A stretch of DNA of 64,000 bases from CAVRCA01 sp963719345. GTDB lineage: Bacteria > Pseudomonadota > Alphaproteobacteria > Acetobacterales > Acetobacteraceae. The DNA is taken from NCBI GenBank assembly GCA_963719345.1, contig CAVRCA010000012.1, positions 22,705 through 86,704 of the forward strand, written 5' to 3'. Below the pieces are notes generated by a model that saw nothing but the letters and a program-made list of their open reading frames with translations, was not told where the DNA came from and did not search any database. Of the stretch, positions 57,379 to 64,000 are shown one piece after another (position 1 is the first letter of the stretch; each line of letters starts with the position of its first letter). Position numbers and translations under genes: made by a program.

Positions 57379-58538
57379 TGACGCTGAAGGTGGGACGGGG
57401 TGCCGCCGCCCCGCCCTTCATGGTGATGGACGTCATCGCCGCCGCCAACGCGCGACAGGCGGGGCTGGCGCCGTCCGAGCCGCACGTGATCCGCATGGAG
57501 GTCGGTCAGCCCGGCACCGGCGCTCCGGCGGGAGCGGTTGCTGCGGCGATCGCGGCGCTTCGTGCCGGCGCGCCGATGGGATATACCGAGGCGTTCGGCC
57601 GACGCACCTTGCGCGAGCGGATCGCGGCGCACTACGCCGGCTGGTACGGCCTGACCCTGCCGGCGGACCGAGTGGCGGTTACGGTTGGCGCCTCCGGCGG
57701 GTTTCCGCTGGCGTTTCTCGCCGCCTTCGACCGGGGTGACCGGGTGGCTCTCGCGGCACCGTTCTATCCGCCCTACGTCAACATCCTCACGGCGCTCGGT
57801 ATCGAGCCGCAGATCCTGTCGACCACCGTCGGGAGCCGCTTTCAGCCGACCGTTACGATGCTTGAGCACCTTGATCCCCGGCCCGACGGGCTGATCGTCG
57901 CGAGCCCATGCAATCCGGCCGGGACCATGCTGCACCCGGACGAACTCGCCGAGATCGCGCGCTGGTGCGACGCGAACGGCGTTCGGCTAATCAGCGACGA
58001 GATCTATCACGGCTTGAACTATAGCAGTCCCCTGGCCACCGCCGCGTCGTTCAGCCCGCATACGATAGTAGTGAACAGTTTTTCCAAATATTTCAGCATG
58101 ACGGGCTGGCGGGTCGGTTGGCTCGTGTTGCCCGAGGACTTGGTCCGCCCGGTCGAGCGCCTGGCGCAGAACCTGTTCATCAGCGCGCCGCACGTGTCGC
58201 AGATCGCCGCCGAGGCGGCGTTCGACTGCCAGGCCGAACTGCAGGACAACATTGCCCGGTATCGTCGCTCCCGCGATCACCTGCTGGCGCATTTACCACC
58301 CGCCGGCTTCACCAAATTGAGCCCGGCCGAGGGAGCTTTCTATCTCTACGCCGACATCGCCGACCGAACGAACGACAGTGTGGCTTTCTGTGCGCGGATG
58401 CTTGCCGAGGCGGGGATCGCCGCCACTCCCGGCGTGGATTTCGACCGGGAGCGCGGTAATCGGTTCCTCCGGTTCAGCTACTGCGGCCCCGAAGACGATA
58501 TTCGTGCCGCCACTGCGCGCTTGGCACGCTGGCGGTAG
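57378..58538 (+). CDS. PLP-dependent class I/II aminotransferase
   Basis: A fold-type I aminotransferase of 386 residues. The N-terminal part has VIRMEVGQPGTGAPAGAV and GYTEAFGRRTLRERIAAHY. NPAGT lies in ASPCNPAGTMLHPDEL, the PLP aspartate in RLISDEIYHGLNY, and the PLP lysine in VNSFSKYFSMTGWRVGWLV. The C-terminal arginine region is RFLRFSYCGPEDD. The substrate amino acid is not clear; aspartate or aromatic acids are both possible. It overlaps the gamma-glutamyltransferase-like gene (TGATG), so the two are translationally coupled. Confidence 0.93.
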   Translation: MTLKVGRGAAAPPFMVMDVIAAANARQAGLAPSEPHVIRMEVGQPGTGAPAGAVAAAIAALRAGAPMGYTEAFGRRTLRERIAAHYAGWYGLTLPADRVAVTVGASGGFPLAFLAAFDRGDRVALAAPFYPPYVNILTALGIEPQILSTTVGSRFQPTVTMLEHLDPRPDGLIVASPCNPAGTMLHPDELAEIARWCDANGVRLISDEIYHGLNYSSPLATAASFSPHTIVVNSFSKYFSMTGWRVGWLVLPEDLVRPVERLAQNLFISAPHVSQIAAEAAFDCQAELQDNIARYRRSRDHLLAHLPPAGFTKLSPAEGAFYLYADIADRTNDSVAFCARMLAEAGIAATPGVDFDRERGNRFLRFSYCGPEDDIRAATARLARWR

Positions 58539-58567
58539 GCTTGGTCGCCTTGATGACCGGAATGTCA

Positions 58568-58909
58568 CTAGCGTCGCACAAATCCGGTCAGGTTGCTCCA
58601 TCCATATGCGACCAGCGCCAGCAATGCAGCAGTAAGGAGGTTCTTCCAAAAAACCCAGTCTTCGCGGCTAACGAAGCGCTTCGTCGTCTCCTCAAGCGCG
58701 TTGTGGAACATATCGGCTTGCCCACTCAGCGCTGCCGTTAGTCTGTCGGACATCGTCCTGAAGCTAACGTCGAGCTCAGAGTCACGAATGGTGAGCTTGT
58801 CCACTGAGACAGCAAGTTGACGTACCTGCTCCTCCAACCGCGCAAGTCGGTCGACAACCTCGTCAGCCATCGCAGCGAAGCCCATGTTGCGCGATGTGTG
58901 GAGTGCCAT
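58568..58909 (-). CDS. Small coiled-coil protein with C-terminal membrane helix, probably phage-derived
   Basis: A 113-residue protein from ATG 58909, chosen because GAGGGG lies at good distance upstream. It has a heptad-like segment (VVDRLARLEEQVRQLAVSVD), a central helical part, and a single C-terminal membrane helix (WKNLLTAALLALVAYGW). I do not recognise the family. The same strand carries phage tail genes beyond the insertion sequences to the right, and small coiled-coil and membrane proteins are common near phage tail and lysis genes, so a phage origin is likely but unproven. Confidence 0.55.
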   Translation of the reverse strand: MALHTSRNMGFAAMADEVVDRLARLEEQVRQLAVSVDKLTIRDSELDVSFRTMSDRLTAALSGQADMFHNALEETTKRFVSREDWVFWKNLLTAALLALVAYGWSNLTGFVRR

Positions 58910-59028
58910 GGCAAGCCCCTCGACAAGCAGTTCACGAAGCAAAGGCGGGACTGCCCGAAGCAAGCAACATGGACAGCCCGGGGCCGACCAATATCGGACG
59001 GTGCCACAGGGGCGCCGAAGCCGTCACG

Positions 59029-59056
59029 TGTCAATCGGCACCCAAAAGGGACCCCC
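59029..59056 (+). repeat. IS21 left outer terminal repeat
   Basis: Outer transposase-binding site of the IS21 left end. The core is TCGGC, two variable bases, then CCAAAAGGGACCCC. It is separated from the inner copy at 60314 only by the IS3 insertion; before that event the two sites were adjacent, with a period of about 26 bases. Confidence 0.85.
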
Positions 59057-59137
59057 GATTGGAGTGCGCCCCCAGCGGTGGACAGATTGGGCGATTTGAA
59101 TTGACCGTCGTTGCTGGGCTTCCGGAGGATGGAAGTC

Positions 59138-59488
59138 ATGGCACGGCATCGTTCCCACAGTGTTGCGTTCAAGCGGCAGGTAGCTGAGGAGTTCATCGCG
59201 GGCGAGACCCTGCACGCGCTGTCCAAGCGGCATGACGTTTCGCGGCAGCTGATCCGCATCTGGGTCGGCAAGTTCGAGGCCGGCGCCCTGGACGAAGACG
59301 TGCAGGCGGCGGACCTGATCCAGGAATATGAGGCCAAGATTGCGGCTTTGGAGCGCATGGTGGGCCGACAGGCGCTCGAGATCGAGTTGCTAAAGGGGGC
59401 TTTGAAGCATGCACCCCGGCTGAGAAGCGCGAACACCTCCGTCGTCACCGGCCCCACGGCATCTCCGTTGCCCGGGGGTGCGAGCTGA
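59138..59488 (+). CDS. IS3-family transposase OrfA
   Basis: A 116-residue helix-turn-helix protein of the Tnp_1 type. The DNA-binding part reads VAFKRQVAEEFIAGETLHAL and SKRHDVSRQLIRIWVGKFEA. A leucine-zipper-like helix (LIQEYEAKIAALERMVGRQA) follows. ATG 59138 is chosen because GGAGG (59124-59128) lies nine bases before it; ATG 59129 would overlap that site. The stop TGA overlaps the orfB ATG, so the two are translated by coupling or by frameshift fusion; no clear A-rich slippery run was seen. Confidence 0.9.
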   Translation: MARHRSHSVAFKRQVAEEFIAGETLHALSKRHDVSRQLIRIWVGKFEAGALDEDVQAADLIQEYEAKIAALERMVGRQALEIELLKGALKHAPRLRSANTSVVTGPTASPLPGGAS

Positions 59489-60285
59489 TGGGGCTTTCTC
59501 GATCGACCTTCTACGACACCCCGCCCGTTCCGCTGGATGCCGAGTGCCTTCTGGTGCGGATCGGCGCCATCTGCGACGAGTTCGAGTGTTACGGCTACCG
59601 CCGTGTCGGTGCAGCGCTGCGCCACCAGGGCGTCGTGGTGAACGGCAAGAAGCTGCGTCGCTTGATGCGTGAGAATGGCTTCCACCCGAAGCGGCGGCGG
59701 CGCTACGTGGTGACGACCGACAGCGACCACGCCGGCCCTGTCTTCCCTGATCTGGCCAAGGACTTCGTTCCCGACCGCCCGAACCAGCTTTGGGTCGCGG
59801 ACCTGACCTACGTCGCCATCCCGGGCGGCTTTGTCTACCTGGCTGCCATCCTGGATGCCTGGTCACGCAAGGTGGTCGGCTATGCGATCAGCCGGTCCAT
59901 GGAGGCCCGGGTTGCCGTGGCGGCGCTGAAGGCAGCCATTCGGAACCGCACTCCGTCGAAGGGCTGCATCCACCATTCCGATCGCGGATCGCAATACGCG
60001 TCGGAGGTGTATCGCGAATTGCTGGCGGATCACGGCCTGACGGGCTCCATGAGCCGCCGCGGCAATCCGTATGACAACGCCAAGGCGGAGAGCTTCATGA
60101 AAACGTTAAAGGTCGAGGCCGTCTACCTGGCCGCTTACGAAACCTTTGAGGACGTCACAGCTGATCTTCCACGGTTCATCGACGACGTCTACAACTCAAG
60201 GCGGCTGCACTCGGCCCTCGGTTACCTCAGCCCCGTGCAGTTCGAGGATCAGCACGCCCGGCAGACGGTCAAAACAACGGCTTGA
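59488..60285 (+). CDS. IS3-family transposase OrfB (DDE integrase domain)
   Basis: A 265-residue catalytic subunit. An HTH_21-type segment (ICDEFECYGYRRVGAALRHQ) precedes the rve integrase core. The DDE residues lie in WVADLTYVAIPGGFVYL (first Asp), IHHSDRGSQYAS (second Asp) and NPYDNAKAESFMKTLKVE (Glu). The C-terminus has the family ending YNSRRLHSALGYLSPVQFE. The frame is intact, so the element may still be mobile. Confidence 0.95.
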   Translation: MGLSRSTFYDTPPVPLDAECLLVRIGAICDEFECYGYRRVGAALRHQGVVVNGKKLRRLMRENGFHPKRRRRYVVTTDSDHAGPVFPDLAKDFVPDRPNQLWVADLTYVAIPGGFVYLAAILDAWSRKVVGYAISRSMEARVAVAALKAAIRNRTPSKGCIHHSDRGSQYASEVYRELLADHGLTGSMSRRGNPYDNAKAESFMKTLKVEAVYLAAYETFEDVTADLPRFIDDVYNSRRLHSALGYLSPVQFEDQHARQTVKTTA

Positions 60286-60313
60286 AACTGTCCATCCCGA
60301 GGGGCGCACTCCA

Positions 60314-60336
60314 GATCGGCATCCAAAAGGGACCCC
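60314..60336 (+). repeat. IS21 left inner terminal repeat, with IS3 target duplication
   Basis: GATCGGCATCCAAAAGGGAC and following bases: the second copy of the IS21 terminal site. Its first three bases (GAT) are the right copy of the IS3 target duplication, shared with 59057-59059. Confidence 0.85.
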
Positions 60337-60467
60337 GGTGAGAGCGGCTTGTGCCGGTAGTCCATAGGGGGGACCCGCGCGTCGCGGAGTGCCCATGAGA
60401 GGCTGACGCAGCGCGCGCGGGGGGTGCCTGTGGACCCACCGGTGCAAGCCGCGGCGGCGTGGGAAGA

Positions 60468-61199
60468 TCAGGCCCTGTTCTTGAACCGCCAGCTCTCGTT
60501 GCCGGTCTCGACGATGTCGCAGTGGTGGGTCAGGCGATCGAGCAGCGCGGTGGTCATCTTGGCGTCGCCCGCGAACACGCTGGGCCATTCGCCGAACGCC
60601 AGGTTGGTCGTCACGACCACGGAGGTCTGCTCGTAGAGGCGACTGATCAGATGGAACAGCAACTGGCCGCCGGATTGGGCGAACGGCAGGTAGCCGAGTT
60701 CGTCGAGCACGACGAAGTCCTTGCGGCAAAGATAGTCGGCCAGGCGGCCCTGACGCCCTGATCGAGCTTCGGCCTCGAGCTTGTTGACCAGGTCGACGAC
60801 GTTGAAGAACCGGCCCCGCGCACCGTCGCGGATGCAGGCACGGGCGATCGCGATGGCGAGATGCGTCTTTCCGGTGCCGGTTCCGCCGACCAGCACGACG
60901 TTGCGCTGGTGCGCGAGAAAGTTGCCGCTGGCGAGGTCGCGGACCAGGGTCGCGTTGACCGGCGTGGTGTCGAAGCGGAAGTCGTCGACGTCCTTGGCCA
61001 GCGGCAGCTTGGCGATGGTGATCTGGTATCGGATCGATCGGGCCTGCTTCTCGGTGATTTCCGCGGTCAGCAGATCGCCGACGATGCGGGCAGGCTCGTG
61101 CTGGCGCTTCACCGCCGTGGTGATGATCTCGTCGAACGCGGCCTTCATGCCGTAGAGCTTCAGCTCGGACATGGTGGTCAGGATCTCGGCACGTTCCAT
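60468..61199 (-). CDS. istB: IS21-family helper ATPase IstB
   Basis: A 243-residue AAA+ ATPase that assists target selection by the IstA transposase. The Walker A loop is VLVGGTGTGKTHLAIAIA and the Walker B is FVVLDELGYLPFAQSGG. VVVTTNLAFGEWPSVF carries the sensor 1 region. ATG 61199 overlaps the istA stop (ATGA). It is intact. The 131 bases between its end and the inner left terminal repeat hold no gene. Confidence 0.95.
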   Translation of the reverse strand: MERAEILTTMSELKLYGMKAAFDEIITTAVKRQHEPARIVGDLLTAEITEKQARSIRYQITIAKLPLAKDVDDFRFDTTPVNATLVRDLASGNFLAHQRNVVLVGGTGTGKTHLAIAIARACIRDGARGRFFNVVDLVNKLEAEARSGRQGRLADYLCRKDFVVLDELGYLPFAQSGGQLLFHLISRLYEQTSVVVTTNLAFGEWPSVFAGDAKMTTALLDRLTHHCDIVETGNESWRFKNRA

Positions 61200-62698
61200 C
61201 ACACGGCGCTCCTGAGGCTGTCGTATCGGACACAATCGGCGGCGGGCGCATGTCGCAGCCGGAGCGCGTCCGGGGTCATGATGGTGATCGGCGGCTCCGG
61301 CTCGCGGCGCCGGGCCAGGATGTTGAGAACCACGTCGGCCGAGTGGACGCCCTCGCGCAGCGCTTCCAGGCAGGCCGCTTCCACCGCTGGAAGCCCGTCG
61401 CTCAGCACCGCGGCGAGGATGGCGACCATCTGCCGGTCGCCGTCGGCGGGACCGGCGAGCTTGCGGCGGATCCGCTCCAGTCCCGCTGGCAGCACCCAGT
61501 GCTTGAACGGCGCCCCGTTCCGCAGCGCGCCCGGCTTGCGCGCGAGAACCGGCACGTAGTGCCACGGGTCGAACACCGTCTGATCGCGTCCAAAGCAACG
61601 GCGATGTTCACCGACGAGATGCCCGGCTTGGCGCAGCTCGATCCGCTCGGCGTAGGCGCGGATCTCGACCGGCCGCCCGACCGCACCCGCCGCGACGGAG
61701 TATTTGTTGTTGTCGAACCGCACCAGGCAGGTCTTGGACACCGAGGCAGGCACCGCGTGGAAGCCGTCGAACCGCCCGGCACAGGGAACCAGACAGGGCC
61801 GCTCGGCCTCGAACATCTGCCAGATCGTCTGCTCCCGCATCTCGGGATGCCGATGCGCACGGGCATACGCGACGCATTGGTCCAGCAGCCAGGCATTCAG
61901 CTCGTCGTAGCTCTTCACCCGCAGGCGCGGGGTGAAGAACCGCTCGCGCACCAGCCCGACCTGGTTCTCCACCTGTCCCTTCTCCCAGCCTGACGCGGGC
62001 GTGCAGGCAACCGGATCGACAAGGTAGTGGCTGCACATCTGCAGGAAGCGGCGATTGTAGGCGCGCTCCCGACCAACAAGGATGGCCTCCACCGCGGTCT
62101 TCATGTTGTCGTAGATGCCGCGCGTGCAGGCGCCCTTGAAGAACGCGAACGCCCGGTCGTGCGCGTCGAACACCATCTCCTGCGTCTCGCGCGGATAGGC
62201 CCGCACAAACAGCATCCGGCTGTGGCAGAGCCGGACATGCGCCACCTTCACCGTGACCGTCGCGCCATTGATCAGCACGACCTCGTGGCTCCAGTCGAAC
62301 TGATACGCCTCGCCGGGCGCAAAGCTCAGCGGAACAAAGGCATCAACCGACATCGTCGCGCGGTCGCGTTGCCAGCTTCGCGCATAGCGACGCACCGCGT
62401 CGTAGCCGCCCTCGTAGCCGAGCCCGCGCAGCTCCTCGAAAACTCGGATCAACGTCAACCGCTCGCGGCTCGGCTTCGCCTCGTTCGCCGTCAGCAGGCG
62501 ATCAAGGCTGTCCTGCCAGGGACCGATCCGCGGCAGCGGCGGGTCTTCGCGCTCGTAGCGAAACTCCGTCGCTGCCGATCGCAGCACCTTGCGCACCACC
62601 TTCCGCGATACCCGCAACTCGCGGCAGATCGCCTTGATCGCCCTTCCCTGAACAAAATACGCCCGCCGGATCTTCGCGACCGTCTCCACGACCAACAT
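61199..62698 (-). CDS. istA: IS21-family transposase IstA
   Basis: A 499-residue DDE transposase. The N-terminal helix-turn-helix is FVQGRAIKAICRELRVSRKV. The catalytic core shows AYQFDWSHEVVLING (first Asp), RGIYDNMKTAVEAI (second Asp) and GQVENQVGLVRERFF (Glu). The C-terminal beta-barrel region has VRFDNNKYSVAAGAVGRPVE. ATG 62698 is followed by LVVETVAKIRR. It is intact and overlaps istB. The 52 bases upstream lead into the inner right terminal repeat. Confidence 0.95.
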   Translation of the reverse strand: MLVVETVAKIRRAYFVQGRAIKAICRELRVSRKVVRKVLRSAATEFRYEREDPPLPRIGPWQDSLDRLLTANEAKPSRERLTLIRVFEELRGLGYEGGYDAVRRYARSWQRDRATMSVDAFVPLSFAPGEAYQFDWSHEVVLINGATVTVKVAHVRLCHSRMLFVRAYPRETQEMVFDAHDRAFAFFKGACTRGIYDNMKTAVEAILVGRERAYNRRFLQMCSHYLVDPVACTPASGWEKGQVENQVGLVRERFFTPRLRVKSYDELNAWLLDQCVAYARAHRHPEMREQTIWQMFEAERPCLVPCAGRFDGFHAVPASVSKTCLVRFDNNKYSVAAGAVGRPVEIRAYAERIELRQAGHLVGEHRRCFGRDQTVFDPWHYVPVLARKPGALRNGAPFKHWVLPAGLERIRRKLAGPADGDRQMVAILAAVLSDGLPAVEAACLEALREGVHSADVVLNILARRREPEPPITIMTPDALRLRHAPAADCVRYDSLRSAV

Positions 62699-62750
62699 CC
62701 CGAACTCGGCTCCCGATCATCCCGGGAACCACCGTGAACCCCACCGTCAG

Positions 62751-62812
62751 AGGGGTCCCTTTTGGACGCCGATCACCCCTCAAACAGGGTCCTTTTTCCA
62801 CGCCGATTTACA
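62751..62812 (-). repeat. IS21 right end: inner and outer terminal repeats
   Basis: Read on the minus strand, the outer copy starts at 62812 (TGTAAATCGGCGTGGAAAAA). The inner copy, GATCGGCGTCCAAAAGGGAC, starts at 62774. The two are spaced by about 37 bases, more than the reconstructed left-end pair. The inner copy matches the left inner copy better than the outer one does. Confidence 0.85.
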
Positions 62813-62844
62813 ATACTTCCCGGATAAACCAGGTTTCTGTCCAT
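62813..62844 (-). pseudogene. Truncated start of a phage tail fibre-type gene
   Basis: On the minus strand an ATG at 62844, 14 bases after the stop of the tail protein gene, opens the frame MDRNLVYPGSI. This runs straight into the IS21 outer end. Similar openings (MDRxxVYPGSI) precede tail fibre-type genes in related prophages; that comparison is from memory. The rest of the gene is not found on the far side of the insertion sequences. Confidence 0.5.
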
Positions 62845-62858
62845 AAAGGCTCCAAGAA

Positions 62859-63515
62859 TCAGTTGGTAATGCGCATCCAAGCGAGTGCCGCCACCGGTAG
62901 CACGCGAGCTACAGCCGCATTGATATCGGTATCCGTGACCTGGCCCTGGACCAGAGCAAGGCTGGCGTACTCGACCGCTCCAGCGCCATAGCCGCCCCCC
63001 GGGGTTACCCAGCCTGCGACTTGCGAGATGCCGCTTCCGTGCGGCCGGAATGCCGTAACGAAACACTGAAACGGCAGATTGAGATTGCCCCAGGCTCCGG
63101 CTACACCGTAGCCGGCGCCGACACCCCATGCCGCCGTGTCGGCTGGACGAGACGGTTCGAAGACAACCGGAGAACGCCCCGTGAGATCCTGCAGCACCCC
63201 GACGAGCGCGCCGCGGGTTGCCCTCTCACGCAGAAGCTCCTGGCCGATCCGAGTCCGAAAAGCAGAGTCGGACTGAGCGGCCCGCCGGCTGAGGCGTTGG
63301 CCAAAGTAGTCCAGCGCAATGAGGTCGAGCCAGATACCGCTGGCCGAGGCTATGCGCGTTTGCTTAGCGACAGTGCTGAGCAGGTCGTACAGCCAGGCCC
63401 AGCCATTTGCTAATCCGCTCAAGACGCCGTCCAGGATCGGATCGACATCTGCGAACCAGCGGGCCGGTAAGGTCGCCCGTATCCGCCGTAGCATATCCTT
63501 CTGATCGCCGGTCAT
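62859..63515 (-). CDS. Phage tail protein (downstream of baseplate J)
   Basis: A 218-residue structural protein. It opens MTGDQKDMLRRIRATLPARW and continues with LSGLANGWAWLYDLLSTVAK and GIWLDLIALDYFGQRLSRRA. A glycine-rich segment, WGVGAGYGVAGAWGNLNLPF, follows, then a C-terminal domain. The N-terminal pattern (a run of helices describing a partition of the tail, followed by FRTRIGQELLRERAT) and the position after a baseplate J gene fit the tail protein I/YmfQ-like class. The exact family is uncertain. ATG 63515 has AGGAGA upstream. Confidence 0.75.
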   Translation of the reverse strand: MTGDQKDMLRRIRATLPARWFADVDPILDGVLSGLANGWAWLYDLLSTVAKQTRIASASGIWLDLIALDYFGQRLSRRAAQSDSAFRTRIGQELLRERATRGALVGVLQDLTGRSPVVFEPSRPADTAAWGVGAGYGVAGAWGNLNLPFQCFVTAFRPHGSGISQVAGWVTPGGGYGAGAVEYASLALVQGQVTDTDINAAVARVLPVAALAWMRITN

Positions 63516-63548
63516 GGCAGAACACTTCTCCTGGCCAGATGTCCCGTA

Positions 63549-64000
63549 TCAATTGATCGAAATCTGACCCGCCTTGATCACGCCGGAAGCGGATACGACA
63601 ACGTCCATACTCGAGCTATTGAGAAGCAACTGACTGACATTCTGCACGGCCGAGTGCGCACCATATGCAACTTGCGCGACCCGAGTTAGCGGCAGGGTTG
63701 CGCCGATCGGAAGCTGGTTAACGAAGTTGGCAACCGCAGCTGCCACGATCGCGACGACGGCTGGCTTCTGGGCCGGCGAGGCAACCGTTATGGTGAGCGA
63801 TATGGCCACATTTGTGACCTGCGGTGGCACTACGGCGAAGATCGAGCCCACTGGACGGACCGCCTCGACGGCCCCAGCAACTGTCGTAATCAGTGCAGCG
63901 GAGGGTGAGCCAGATCCGTCGTCGAGTGTTACCACGAAGCGGCCAGGACGCCAGTTACCGGCGGTGTCCTGGTTCTCCTGAATTGAGTATTGAAGGCCCT
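63549..64000 (-). CDS. Phage baseplate J-like protein (5' end beyond the window)
   Basis: The C-terminal 150 residues of a baseplate J/gp47-type protein, open to the window edge. The frame starts QYSIQENQDTAGNWRPGRFV and continues VVTLDDGSGSPSAALITTVA and VRPVGSIFAVVPPQVTNVAI, a typical late baseplate J region. It ends at a TGA at 63549, 33 bases before the next tail gene on the same strand. This shows that a contractile-tail phage or phage-like particle locus continues to the right. Confidence 0.85.
   Translation of the reverse strand, partial: GLQYSIQENQDTAGNWRPGRFVVTLDDGSGSPSAALITTVAGAVEAVRPVGSIFAVVPPQVTNVAISLTITVASPAQKPAVVAIVAAAVANFVNQLPIGATLPLTRVAQVAYGAHSAVQNVSQLLLNSSSMDVVVSASGVIKAGQISIN

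Larger units (their letters stand above)
59060..60313 (+). mobile_element. IS3-family insertion sequence nested in the IS21 left end
   Basis: A 1254-base element bounded by inverted repeats TGGAGTGCGCCCCCAGCGGT (59060 onward) and, on the opposite strand, TGGAGTGCGCCCCTCGGGAT (ending at 60313). Twenty of 24 terminal bases match. It is flanked by a 3-bp direct repeat GAT (59057-59059 and 60314-60316), the duplication length usual for IS3. It encodes orfA and orfB in the plus direction. It lies between the two repeated transposase-binding sites of the IS21 left end. Confidence 0.92.
59029..62812. mobile_element. IS21-family insertion sequence, interrupted by an IS3-family element
   Basis: The outer ends match as inverted repeats: TGTCAATCGGCACCCAAAAG at 59029 and, on the other strand, TGTAAATCGGCGTGGAAAAA ending at 62812. 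Each end carries a second internal copy of the same site (60314-60336 on the left, 62751-62774 on the right), the multiple-repeat ends typical of IS21. It carries istA and istB on the minus strand, overlapping by ATGA. Removing the nested IS3 element and one GAT copy leaves about 2.53 kb, a normal IS21 size. The bases just outside (CCGTCACG and ATACTTCC) do not match, so no target duplication is visible. Confidence 0.9.
62813..64000 (-). mobile_element. Prophage tail module remnant
   Basis: Baseplate J, a tail protein and the first codons of a third tail gene lie in order on the minus strand and stop at the IS21 end. The module continues beyond the window. Its left limit is unclear: the small coiled-coil protein at 58568-58909 may belong to the same prophage, beyond the insertion sequences. 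No attachment site could be identified. Confidence 0.7.

Noticed and set aside
58539..58567. Bidirectional terminator between the aminotransferase and the small phage-like gene
   Set aside because: Only a 4-bp stem (GGTC/GACC) is present, with no T run.

Overview
The window reads as the chromosome of a GC-rich alphaproteobacterium, most likely a member of the Rhodospirillales or a near relative. The pointers are a class I lysyl-tRNA synthetase, a DUF3035 (BamF-type) lipoprotein, HWE-type histidine kinase signalling, and the order trpB-trpA-accD-folC next to tkt-gap-pgk. Gene density is very high. Many neighbours share 4-base overlaps, and GTG and TTG starts are common. No rRNA, tRNA or CRISPR array was recognised, and the only stretches above 300 bases without a host gene lie in the insertion sequences at the right end.

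Layout. 1-2502: end of a cytochrome c oxidase assembly cluster (small membrane protein, ctaG, ctaE, SURF1). 2499-9426: M32 carboxypeptidase, a small lipoprotein, thrC, M16 protease, PmbA/TldD-type protein, Tim44-like membrane protein. 9439-12390: a DAG kinase-like gene divergent from a PlcP/LpxH-type phosphoesterase and a GT4 glycosyltransferase; together these look like a membrane-lipid remodelling module. 12479-15462: lipid A/Kdo genes (DUF374 acyltransferase, waaA, lpxK). 15434-17863: MBOAT and SGNH O-acetylation pair on the minus strand. 17894-24632: M20 peptidase, ribF, ileS, lspA and two outer-membrane-type lipoproteins. 24634-33165 (minus): pgk, gap, tkt, folC, accD, trpA, trpB. 33287-37631: RidA, NnrU, HemY-like, HemX/mitofilin-like, hemD. 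37677-42104: tsaD, rlmJ, gpsA, murJ. 42094-47839 (minus): glgX, an MprF-like membrane protein, class I lysS. 47916-58538: DinG-like helicase, TerB, alpha/beta hydrolase, a response regulator with an HWE kinase, DsbA-like protein, gamma-glutamyltransferase-like lipoprotein, aminotransferase. 58568-64000: phage tail remnant interrupted by an IS21-family element that itself carries an IS3-family element.

Twelve otherwise well conserved genes are split by one or more frameshifts (the small cox protein, ctaG, MBOAT, SGNH, M20, ridA, hemY-like, rlmJ, gpsA, MprF-like, dinG-like, histidine kinase). Several are normally essential, and the breaks rejoin cleanly in a neighbouring frame. Sequencing indels are therefore more likely than decay. 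These genes are annotated as whole loci, with the break positions stated.

The observations most worth following are the PlcP/Agt/DAG-kinase lipid module, a transketolase lacking several canonical active-site residues, an MprF-like protein with half a catalytic domain coupled to lysS, and the IS3-in-IS21 nest whose outer ends have no target duplication inside a broken prophage tail gene.
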